6,624 bases of DNA from a bacterium (GCA_035371905.1 DAORXQ010000089.1:1-6624), one strand, 5' to 3'. Positions 1 through 5,990 are shown, counted from the stretch's first letter. The notes: generated by a model from the sequence alone, not told the origin. Numbers and translations: made by a program.

Positions 1-665
1 CTGTTATTGAAAATTTACCAATTGATGATAGATTTACAATGTGTAATATGGCTATCGAGGCAGGTGGGAAAAATGGAATAATAAAACCTGACAGAATCAC
101 AGAAGAATATTTGAAAGAAATAGGTTTAGATATAAAAATTGACGAGAATTTAAAAACAGACAGCGAAAATGATTATGAAAAGATAATAGAGATAGATGTT
201 AGTAAAATTGAGCCGCAGGTTTCTGCACCCCATCTTCCAAGCAATTCAAAAAGTGTAAGAGAATATTCAAATGTTAAAATTGACCAGGTAGTTATTGGTT
301 CATGTACAAATGGAAGAATAAGTGATTTAAGAAAGGCAGCAAAAATTCTTAAAGGTAAAAAAATTCATCCAGAGGTAAGATGTATAATAATTCCTGCAAC
401 TCAAAAAGTATATAAACAGGCATTAAAGGAAGGGTTAATTGATATATTTATTGAATCTGGTTGTGTTATTTCTCCTCCTACCTGTGGTCCTTGTCTTGGC
501 GGTCATATGGGAGTTCTTGCAAAAGGTGAAGTGGCGATAGCGACTACGAACAGAAATTTTATAGGAAGAATGGGACATCCTGAAAGTTATGTATATCTTT
601 CCAATCCTGAAGTTGCTGCTGCAAGTGCTGTAAAGGGTAAAATATCTCATCCAGAGGAGGTATAA
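1..665 (+). CDS. leuC: 3-isopropylmalate dehydratase large subunit, C-terminal part (5' end cut by window)
   Basis: Large subunit of the [4Fe-4S] isomerase that converts 2-isopropylmalate to 3-isopropylmalate in leucine biosynthesis; it works as a heterodimer with LeuD in the cytoplasm. The reading frame is open from the left edge (first full codon at base 3) and matches the family just before the first internal Met, so the ATG at 39 is not the start. About 220 residues are present, roughly the second half of a ~420-residue archaeal/bacterial type-2 LeuC. The three cluster-ligand cysteines are visible: GSCTNG (Cys codon at 303) and PPTCGPCLGG (Cys codons at 483 and 492). The late NRNFxGRMGHP motif is also intact. 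The stop abuts the leuD start, so the two are co-transcribed. Homoaconitase or another aconitase-family dehydratase is possible, but the leuD and leuB neighbours favour LeuC. Confidence 0.93.
   Translation, partial: VIENLPIDDRFTMCNMAIEAGGKNGIIKPDRITEEYLKEIGLDIKIDENLKTDSENDYEKIIEIDVSKIEPQVSAPHLPSNSKSVREYSNVKIDQVVIGSCTNGRISDLRKAAKILKGKKIHPEVRCIIIPATQKVYKQALKEGLIDIFIESGCVISPPTCGPCLGGHMGVLAKGEVAIATTNRNFIGRMGHPESYVYLSNPEVAAASAVKGKISHPEEV
654..660 (+). promoter_or_regulatory. Shine-Dalgarno site of leuD
   Basis: GAGGAGG lies inside the last codons of leuC, 5 nt before the leuD ATG at 666. It fixes that start and means the two subunits are translated from abutting frames. Confidence 0.8.
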
Positions 666-1160
666 ATGAAAGTAAAAGGAAAAGTATGGAAATTTGGAGA
701 CCATATAAATACAGATGATATAATTGCAGCAAGATATTTAAATACAACTGATGAAAAAGAACTTGCAAGTCATTGTTTTGAAGTAATAAGACCTGAATTT
801 TCAAAAAATGTAAAAAAAGGAGATATTATTGTTGCTGGAGAAAATTTTGGCTGTGGTAGTAGTAGAGAGCATGCACCAATTTCAATTAAAGGATGTGGTG
901 TTTCTGCTGTTATTGCTAAGAGTTTTGCAAGAATATTTTTCAGAAACTCAATAAATATAGGACTTCCTTTAATTGAACTTAAAGAGGTAGATGAAATAGA
1001 AGAAGGCGAAGAACTTGAAATTGATTTTGATGAAGGAATTATAAAAAATTTAAATACCGGAAAAACCTATAAATTTCAAAAATATCCTGAATTCTTGCAA
1101 AATATAATAAACAGTGGTGGATTAATGTCCCTCGCCAGAAAAACAGTTGAAAAAAAATGA
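666..1160 (+). CDS. leuD: 3-isopropylmalate dehydratase small subunit
   Basis: Small (swivel-domain) subunit of isopropylmalate isomerase, partner of the LeuC encoded directly upstream. The 164-residue length is normal for the short archaeal/bacterial type. Family motifs are in order: GDHINTDDII (11-20), the substrate-recognition loop ARYLNTT (22-28), FGCGSSREHAP (61-71), and the SFARIFFRNSINIGLP segment (86-101). The residues after YL in the loop help separate isopropylmalate from homocitrate isomerases. YLNTT is, from memory, a common bacterial LeuD form, but it does not by itself prove the substrate. The start has a good ribosome site inside leuC and no gap follows the leuC stop. The TGA stop overlaps the next gene's ATG (ATGA). 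Confidence 0.93.
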   Translation: MKVKGKVWKFGDHINTDDIIAARYLNTTDEKELASHCFEVIRPEFSKNVKKGDIIVAGENFGCGSSREHAPISIKGCGVSAVIAKSFARIFFRNSINIGLPLIELKEVDEIEEGEELEIDFDEGIIKNLNTGKTYKFQKYPEFLQNIINSGGLMSLARKTVEKK

Positions 1161-2440
1161 AAATACTTGAAACAAATTTAAATTTTGAAATAGAAGAATT
1201 TAAAAAACCACTTGGATTTAAAGGAAAGTTTTTAAAAGGAGCGTGGCAGGTAATAACATATTTTAAAAGTGAGAATAATTTTTCTATAGGTCTTGGAACT
1301 CAAAGTGTTTTATGGTCTGATAATAATATCTTCAATGAAAACAGTGAAGCGGGTGGAAATGCATTGATGTTTGCCACAACTCAATATGCCATAAAACTAT
1401 TAAAGAATAGAGAAATTGAAAATCCTGTAAAAATCTTAGAAGAAATTTTTGAAGATGTCCACAATTATGCCAAAAAAATAACAGCCAGAAAAGATTTAAG
1501 AGAAACATTTACTTTAAATTCTCTTGTTAGTGTTGATAATGCTTTATGGATTCTTTATGCTAAGGAAAAAAATATCTGTGATTTTCTGGAAATGATTCCT
1601 GAAGAATATCGTTTACCTTTGAAATACAGACATAAAAAAATTGCCTGCATTCCTTTAATTTCCTATGCTGTTTCAATTGAAGAAATAGAAAAAATGATAA
1701 AAGAGGGTTTTTTTGTCCTGAAAATTAAAATTGGTTCTGACCCTGATAATGATGGAGACAGGGAAAAAATGCTTAAATGGGATATGGAGAGAATAAAGAA
1801 AATTCATGAAAAATTCAAAAACTATGAAACCCCTTATACAGAAAATGGAAAATTACCCTATTATTTTGACGCAAATGGTAGATATGATTCAAAGGATAGA
1901 TTAAAAAAATTAATAGATTTTATAGATAAAATCGGTGCACTTGAACAGGTAATAATAATAGAAGAACCATTTCCAGAAGAGTTAGAAATAGATGTTAAAG
2001 ATATCCCTGTAAGAATTGTTGCCGACGAAAGTGCACATACTGATAAAGATGTTATAAAAAGAAGACAGATGGGATATAAAGGTGTTGCATTAAAACCAAT
2101 TGCAAAAACTCTGAGCATGACTTTGAAAATTATAAATGAAGCGGAGAAAAATAATATTGATTATTTTTGTGCTGACCTTACTGTAAGCCCATTCATTGCG
2201 GAATGGAATAAGAATTTAGCAGTAAGAATAAAGTTATTTCCTGAATTAAAAATACCATTTTTTGAATCAAATGGATTTCAGTATTACAAAAACTGGGGAA
2301 AACTTTTAAAATATCATCCTTGTTATGGAAAAAAATGGATAAGTCCTGAAAACGGGATATTTAATCTTGATGATGAATTTTATAAATTAAGCGGTGGTAT
2401 ATTTGAAACACCAAAACATTATAAAAATCTTGTTATTTAA
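1157..2440 (+). CDS. enolase-superfamily (mandelate racemase/muconate lactonizing-type) enzyme of unknown substrate
   Basis: Two-domain enolase-superfamily protein of 427 residues: an N-terminal capping domain (about 1-160) and a C-terminal TIM barrel. The active-site residues of the MLE subgroup can be placed: LKIKIG with the KxK pair K189/K191, metal ligands D238 (FDANGRY), E269 (EEPF) and D290 (ADES), and a second general-base lysine K313 (ALKP). The set looks complete, so an active Mg-dependent epimerase, racemase, cycloisomerase or dehydratase is likely; all share abstraction of a proton alpha to a carboxylate. The protein is longer than usual, with an insertion at about 192-235 between the second and third barrel strands. 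The start overlaps leuD by 4 bp (ATGA) and has no clear ribosome site, so it is probably translationally coupled. Its presence between leuD and leuB is unexplained by leucine synthesis. The substrate cannot be read from the sequence. Confidence 0.85.
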   Translation: MKILETNLNFEIEEFKKPLGFKGKFLKGAWQVITYFKSENNFSIGLGTQSVLWSDNNIFNENSEAGGNALMFATTQYAIKLLKNREIENPVKILEEIFEDVHNYAKKITARKDLRETFTLNSLVSVDNALWILYAKEKNICDFLEMIPEEYRLPLKYRHKKIACIPLISYAVSIEEIEKMIKEGFFVLKIKIGSDPDNDGDREKMLKWDMERIKKIHEKFKNYETPYTENGKLPYYFDANGRYDSKDRLKKLIDFIDKIGALEQVIIIEEPFPEELEIDVKDIPVRIVADESAHTDKDVIKRRQMGYKGVALKPIAKTLSMTLKIINEAEKNNIDYFCADLTVSPFIAEWNKNLAVRIKLFPELKIPFFESNGFQYYKNWGKLLKYHPCYGKKWISPENGIFNLDDEFYKLSGGIFETPKHYKNLVI

Positions 2441-2443
2441 AGA

Positions 2444-2449
2444 AAGGAG
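2444..2449 (+). promoter_or_regulatory. Shine-Dalgarno site of the leuB-type gene
   Basis: AAGGAG lies 5 nt before the ATG at 2455, in the 14-bp gap after the enolase-superfamily gene, and supports that start. Confidence 0.75.
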
Positions 2450-2454
2450 CAAAA

Positions 2455-3528
2455 ATGAGGAAAAAATATAAAATAGGAGTTATTGGAGGTGATGGTATCG
2501 GTCCTGAAATTATAAAAGAAGGAATGAAGGTTGTTGAAAGTGTAAGTGAGGTCTGTGAATTTAAAGTTGAATGGGTAGAATATGATTTTGGTGGAGATAG
2601 ATATTTGAAAACAGGAGAAACATTACCTGATAGTGCAATTGAAGAATTTAAAAAACTTGATTCTATTTATCTTGGAGCAGTTGGTCATCCTGATGTTCCT
2701 CCAGGAATTCTTGAAAAAGGAATACTTCTTAAAATCAGATTTGAACTTGACCAGTATATAAATTTAAGACCTGTAAAACTTTATCCTGGAGTTGATTGTC
2801 CTTTAAAGAATAAAAAACCAGAGGATATTGATTATGTTGTTGTAAGGGAAAATACAGAAGGACTATACTGTGGAATTGGAGGGAATTTTAAAAAGGGAAC
2901 ACCAGATGAAATTGCAACTCAACTATCAATAAATACAAGGAAAGGCATTGAAAGATGTATAAGGTATGCTTTTAAACTTGCAGAAAAAAGAAATAAAAAG
3001 AAGACATTAACAGTTGTTGATAAGGCAAATGTTTTAACTTATGAGGGAGATTTATGGAGGAGAACTGCAACAGAATTATTAAGAGAATTTCCCGATATTA
3101 AACTTGACTTTGCTTTTGTTGATGCTACATGTATGTGGATGGTAAAAAATCCTGAATGGTTTGATGTTATAGTTACAAATAATATGTTTGGAGATATAAT
3201 TACAGACCTTGGAGCAATAACTCAGGGTGGACTTGGAATAGCGGCTGGTGGAAATATAAATCCTGAAGGAGTAAGTATGTTTGAACCAATTCATGGTTCT
3301 GCACCGAAATATGCTGGAAAAAATGTTGCCTGTCCACTTGCGACTATATCTGCAGGCGGAATGATGCTTGAACAACTGGGTGAGATAAAAGCATCTGAAC
3401 TTATAGAAAAAGCGATTATAAAAGCATTATCAGAAGGTTATATTAAATCACTTGAGGCGGGAAAAATGGGGATGAGTACAAGTGAAGTTGGTGATTTAAT
3501 ATCAAAATTTGTCAAAGAGGTAAAATAA
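2455..3528 (+). CDS. leuB: 3-isopropylmalate dehydrogenase-type beta-decarboxylating dehydrogenase
   Basis: Member of the isocitrate/isopropylmalate dehydrogenase family, 357 residues, the normal length. It would oxidise and decarboxylate 3-isopropylmalate to 2-oxoisocaproate in the cytoplasm. Visible motifs are GGDGIGPE (11-18), the substrate loop GILLKIR (89-95), NLRP (103-106), VVRENTEG (129-136) with Y138, catalytic K190, D223, and the metal-binding FGDIITDLG (D247, D251). The cofactor loop HGSAPKYAGKN (280-290) has Lys285-Tyr286 where NAD-dependent LeuB enzymes have Asp-Ile. E. coli isocitrate dehydrogenase has Lys-Tyr there and uses NADP. Leu at the position matching Thermus Leu90 suits the isopropyl group. 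The loop GILLKIRFELDQY also resembles tartrate/D-malate dehydrogenases, so the substrate is not certain. The leuCD context is the main reason for the leuB assignment. Confidence 0.85.
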   Translation: MRKKYKIGVIGGDGIGPEIIKEGMKVVESVSEVCEFKVEWVEYDFGGDRYLKTGETLPDSAIEEFKKLDSIYLGAVGHPDVPPGILEKGILLKIRFELDQYINLRPVKLYPGVDCPLKNKKPEDIDYVVVRENTEGLYCGIGGNFKKGTPDEIATQLSINTRKGIERCIRYAFKLAEKRNKKKTLTVVDKANVLTYEGDLWRRTATELLREFPDIKLDFAFVDATCMWMVKNPEWFDVIVTNNMFGDIITDLGAITQGGLGIAAGGNINPEGVSMFEPIHGSAPKYAGKNVACPLATISAGGMMLEQLGEIKASELIEKAIIKALSEGYIKSLEAGKMGMSTSEVGDLISKFVKEVK

Positions 3529-3548
3529 ACTTTTTATATATTTTAATC

Positions 3549-3563
3549 GTCCAAATTTTGGAC
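3549..3563. repeat. 15-nt palindrome GTCCAAA-T-TTTGGAC
   Basis: A perfect 7-bp inverted repeat around one central base, 20 nt after the leuB stop. As RNA it could fold as a 6-bp stem with a 3-nt loop, but no T-run follows on either strand, so it is not a standard intrinsic terminator. Its right arm overlaps the first bases of the 12-bp repeat at 3559. It could be an operator, a transcript end structure, or part of a REP-like element. Confidence 0.7.
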
Positions 3564-3570
3564 TGGCACC
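3559..3570 (+). repeat. left copy of 12-bp inverted repeat, TGGACTGGCACC
   Basis: An exact reverse complement lies at 3983-3994, so the two copies face each other around the small secreted-protein gene. Homology stops abruptly on both sides of the 12 bp. It is relatively GC-rich against very AT-rich surroundings, which makes chance pairing less likely. Confidence 0.8.
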
Positions 3571-3577
3571 GAATAAA

Positions 3578-3587
3578 AAGGAGGTGA
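3578..3587 (+). promoter_or_regulatory. very strong Shine-Dalgarno site of the small secreted-protein gene
   Basis: AAGGAGGTGA is a full-length complement to the usual 16S rRNA 3' end. It is stronger than the sites of the other genes here. Its GGAGG core is 6 nt from the ATG at 3591 and 9 nt from a second ATG at 3594, so either could be used. Confidence 0.8.
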
Positions 3588-3590
3588 GGC

Positions 3591-3965
3591 ATGATGAGAA
3601 AATTTATAACGACATTATCCTGTATTTTATTTCTTACCTCAATGGGAATTTCTCTTTTTGCTAAAGAAGGGAAAGAAAAGGGAGAAAAGAAAGAAAAACC
3701 GAAAGTTGATATCAAACATGCATATGGTGAGATAACCAAATTAGATTTAGAAAATTATTCAGTAACAATAAAACAGGATGATGGAACAGAAATAACATTA
3801 AAAGCAACAACAGAAAAAACTAAGGAGATGCTGAAAAATTTAAAAGTCGGAGATAAGGTAAAAGCAGTATATTTTGAAAAAGATGGAGAACTTGTAATTG
3901 GGAAAATCGGAATACCAAAAAGTGATGGCAAAAAAGAACATAAAAAGGAAAAACTAACTCAATAA
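3591..3965 (+). CDS. small exported lysine-rich protein of unknown function
   Basis: A 124-residue protein that I do not recognise by name. It begins with a signal peptide: Met-Met-Arg-Lys, a hydrophobic stretch at about 5-23, and a possible cleavage after Ala24 (LFA/KEG; Leu at -3 is acceptable but not ideal). There is no lipobox. Residues 25-38 are a Lys/Glu-rich linker. Residues 43-111 form a short beta-rich domain with the alternating pattern YGEITKLDLENYSVTIK and LKVGDKVKAVY, reminiscent of small OB- or barrel-like periplasmic domains. The tail (112-124) is again Lys-rich. It probably sits in the periplasm or at the surface. It is separated from leuB by 62 bp, has its own strong ribosome site, is flanked by inverted repeats, and converges with the minus-strand operon. 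Alternative start at 3594. Confidence 0.7.
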   Translation: MMRKFITTLSCILFLTSMGISLFAKEGKEKGEKKEKPKVDIKHAYGEITKLDLENYSVTIKQDDGTEITLKATTEKTKEMLKNLKVGDKVKAVYFEKDGELVIGKIGIPKSDGKKEHKKEKLTQ

Positions 3966-3982
3966 TAACTTTTTTCTTCTTT

Positions 3983-3994
3983 GGTGCCAGTCCA
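3983..3994 (-). repeat. right copy of 12-bp inverted repeat, GGTGCCAGTCCA on the + strand
   Basis: The reverse complement of 3559-3570, located 17 nt after the stop of the small secreted-protein gene and 4 nt before the end of the convergent DHOD-like gene. It sits between a T-rich tract (about 3970-3982) and CTTTTT, but makes no hairpin of its own. Unlike the left copy it is not part of a longer palindrome. Confidence 0.8.
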
Positions 3995-3998
3995 CTTT

Positions 3999-5063
3999 TT
4001 AAAAAAATATCAAAAAACCATTTTCAGGATGGAAAAAGAGTTCATAAAGGACTTTTTCAAATTTATCACCCTTTTGTTTTAAAAATTGTTTTTTGACTTT
4101 TCCGAGGATATAACTTAAAATCTGGACATTTTCAGCACCTGCATTTAGATAATCAAGCATATGTCTTCCTGTATAAACTCCACCTGTTGCAGAAATACAA
4201 AATTCAGGAAATATTCTTTTTACTTCCTTTATTACTTTTAAATTTTTTTCCCTCAATTCAGTTCCTCCCCATGCTGAATTTATCCCTTCATTAAAAATCC
4301 TATTTCCTATAACAATACCATCACTTTTTCCATTTCTTGCTTCTTCAACAAGTTTTATCTGAAAATCAATACCATAATTAAGATTTAAAAGTTTTGGATA
4401 AACAATTATATCAGTAAAATTTTCTTTAAGTAATTCTGGTATTTCTCTGTATAACCTGCATATATTTTCTTTCTCAATAATTTTTTTGTTATTTTTTAAC
4501 CCTGGACAGAAATCTATCTCAAATATTCTGTATCCTGTATCATAAAGTTTTCTCACTGTATATAACCATTCTTCTTTTTTTATTTCTTCCTCAGGTTTCG
4601 GCAGATGACATAAAATTGATGCAACTATCAAGAATTTACTGTCTGAAAAATTATAAACATCTCTGGCAAATTCCATATATTCTGTAAGATTTCTGGTATC
4701 TGCCCTTCCATCCCATAAAATTACAGGATAAGCACCTTCTTTATCATCTTTTTCATAAACTGTTTTAAGATATGTCATTTTTTTTCTGTATTCTTTCATT
4801 GAACAATTACCATTTTCATCCTCTCCAACAACAGATTTTAAAACACATCCGGAATATCCTGCTTTTTTTATCCTTTCTATCTGTCCCTTTTCTCTTGTTA
4901 ACTGTCCAGGAGCAACAATAACAGGATGATTTAATGTGAAGTTTCCATATTTTGCTTTTAAGTCAATCCCGAGTTCATCTTTTACAATTTCAGAGAATTT
5001 CTCATCTATTGGATTTTCAAGATAGTATTTTTTTAATTCTTCAAATTTTTTCTTCTTATCCAT
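3999..5063 (-). CDS. dihydroorotate dehydrogenase-like FMN TIM-barrel protein, substrate unknown
   Basis: The protein is 354 residues from the preferred ATG at 5063; an upstream ATG at 5078 would add 5 residues but lacks a ribosome site, while GAGGA sits 8 nt before 5063. DHOD-fold signatures run in order: HPVIVAPGQ (46-54), AGYSGCVLKSVVG (68-80) with the flavin/substrate lysine K76, IDFCPG (183-188) where DHOD has SCPN, YPKLL (222-226), and the FMN phosphate-binding TGGVYTGRHMLDYLNAGAEN (293-312). The Cys matching the class 1 catalytic base is kept (C186), but the Asn of SCPN that contacts orotate is Gly188. It is therefore probably an FMN oxidoreductase or FMN-binding protein acting on something other than dihydroorotate. 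Its start overlaps the end of the DapA-like gene by 8 bp, so the two are probably co-translated and share a pathway. Confidence 0.75.
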   Translation of the reverse strand: MDKKKKFEELKKYYLENPIDEKFSEIVKDELGIDLKAKYGNFTLNHPVIVAPGQLTREKGQIERIKKAGYSGCVLKSVVGEDENGNCSMKEYRKKMTYLKTVYEKDDKEGAYPVILWDGRADTRNLTEYMEFARDVYNFSDSKFLIVASILCHLPKPEEEIKKEEWLYTVRKLYDTGYRIFEIDFCPGLKNNKKIIEKENICRLYREIPELLKENFTDIIVYPKLLNLNYGIDFQIKLVEEARNGKSDGIVIGNRIFNEGINSAWGGTELREKNLKVIKEVKRIFPEFCISATGGVYTGRHMLDYLNAGAENVQILSYILGKVKKQFLKQKGDKFEKVLYELFFHPENGFLIFF

Positions 5064-5967
5064 TTTTAAATTCCTCATAAAGTTTTCTTATTTCTTCTTT
5101 TTCTTCTTTACTTAATGGTAAAAGTGGACTTCTTACAAGTGAATTTTTAAATATACCCATACATACAAGAAATTCCTTTATCCTTGCCCTGTAATCCCTG
5201 ACAGGTCTTTTGAAACAATATACACAGATTTTTTCTATTTTCCTGAATAAGTTTAAACCCTCATCAAATTTTTTCTCCTTAATCTTTTTTATTACATCAA
5301 CCTGTATATCTGTAAAAATTGAACCAAAACCTATTAATGCACCATCTGCTCCAAGAAGAAATGATTCCGGAATAAAATTGTCATTACCTGTTAAAATTTC
5401 TATCTTTTTTGAAAGTGTATTTAAAAAATCAACAGTTTCTTTAAATTTTAAAGCATCAAATGTCGCTTCTTTTATTGCTACTACATTTTCAATTTCAACA
5501 AGTTCTTTAAGTGTTTCAAAATGATAAAATGTCCCTCCAAGTGCTTCCTGGAGTTGAAATATAATCATTCCAATTCCAATCTTTGAAATCTCTTCATGAT
5601 ATTTTATTATTAGATTATCTTTTGCCGGTCCACCTTTAAATGCTGGATGGGGAAACACAAGAAAATAATTAACTCCAAGGTCTTTAAATTCTTTACCAGA
5701 TTCAATTACATCTTTTGTTGTCTGTCCTCCAAGTCCACTTATAAGAGGAATTTTATCTCCAATTATTTCCTTTATTATTTTTATATTTCTCTTTCTTTCT
5801 TCATGGGTTAAAAAATGTCCTTCTCCTGCATCACTATTTATAACAAGACCTTTAATTTCAAATTTGCTTATCCACTCAACATATTTCCTTAAAACTTCTT
5901 CATCTACTTCATAATTCTCTTTATATGGTATAACTATTGCAGGAAGTAAACCATCAAGTTTTTTCAT
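5056..5967 (-). CDS. divergent DapA/N-acetylneuraminate lyase-family enzyme
   Basis: A 303-residue class I aldolase-type TIM barrel, normal length for the DHDPS/NAL family. The Schiff-base lysine is K166 in VVAIKEATFD, so pyruvate- or keto-acid-type imine chemistry is likely. The rest of the active site differs from dihydrodipicolinate synthase: the GTTGE motif reads NSDAGEG (44-50), the PYYN segment reads FPHPAF (105-110), and the YNVPxRTG motif reads FQLQEALGG (137-145). The proton-relay Thr and Tyr residues and the Arg that holds aspartate semialdehyde are therefore absent. This argues against lysine biosynthesis and for a sugar-acid or other lyase/dehydratase. I recall related proteins with a conserved FQLQxALGG motif in uncultured and planctomycete-like genomes (unverified). 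It overlaps the DHOD-like gene by 8 bp and lies 82 bp downstream of an AraC regulator on the same strand. Confidence 0.82.
   Translation of the reverse strand: MKKLDGLLPAIVIPYKENYEVDEEVLRKYVEWISKFEIKGLVINSDAGEGHFLTHEERKRNIKIIKEIIGDKIPLISGLGGQTTKDVIESGKEFKDLGVNYFLVFPHPAFKGGPAKDNLIIKYHEEISKIGIGMIIFQLQEALGGTFYHFETLKELVEIENVVAIKEATFDALKFKETVDFLNTLSKKIEILTGNDNFIPESFLLGADGALIGFGSIFTDIQVDVIKKIKEKKFDEGLNLFRKIEKICVYCFKRPVRDYRARIKEFLVCMGIFKNSLVRSPLLPLSKEEKEEIRKLYEEFKNG
5072..5076 (-). promoter_or_regulatory. Shine-Dalgarno site deciding the DHOD-like start
   Basis: GAGGA on the minus strand lies 8 nt before the ATG at 5063, inside the last codons of the DapA-like gene. No comparable site precedes the upstream ATG at 5078, so 5063 is preferred. 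Confidence 0.6.
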
Positions 5968-5970
5968 TTT

Positions 5971-5980
5971 ATCCTCCTTT
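5971..5980 (-). promoter_or_regulatory. Shine-Dalgarno site of the DapA-like gene
   Basis: AAAGGAGGAT on the minus strand, with the GGAGG core 5 nt before the ATG at 5967, firmly supports that start. Confidence 0.8.
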
Positions 5981-5990
5981 TCTTTTATTT

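Noticed and set aside
435..804. Minus-strand open frames opposite the leuC/leuD junction
   Set aside because: They lie antisense to clearly conserved LeuC and LeuD sequence, have low-complexity composition (runs of Leu, Tyr, Phe, Gln) and lack ribosome sites; they are shadows.
1861..2118. Minus-strand open frame inside the enolase-superfamily gene
   Set aside because: It is antisense to the metal-binding barrel segment, rich in Ser and Ile with no recognisable family motif.
3079..3375. Minus-strand open frame inside leuB
   Set aside because: It is antisense to the conserved metal- and cofactor-binding part of the dehydrogenase and has no coherent protein features.
3509..3540. Possible promoter for the small secreted-protein gene (TTGTCA and TATATA)
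   Set aside because: The -35-like element is good, but the distance to TATATA is 20 nt, and no -10 is acceptable at 16-18 nt spacing.
3549..3575. Intrinsic terminator after leuB
   Set aside because: The stem is present but is followed by TGGCACCGAATAAAAAG, with no T-run, and no T-run suits the other strand.
3618..3623. Lipoprotein signal at Cys11 of the small secreted protein
   Set aside because: TLSC lacks a hydrophobic -3 residue and lies too early in the signal peptide to be a lipobox.
3512..3739. Minus-strand open frame across the leuB/small-gene gap
   Set aside because: It overlaps the signal peptide and strong ribosome site of the plus-strand gene and lacks its own.
5210..5524. Plus-strand open frame inside the DapA-like gene
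   Set aside because: It is antisense to the Schiff-base lysine region; its Ser/Phe-rich composition reflects the complementary strand.
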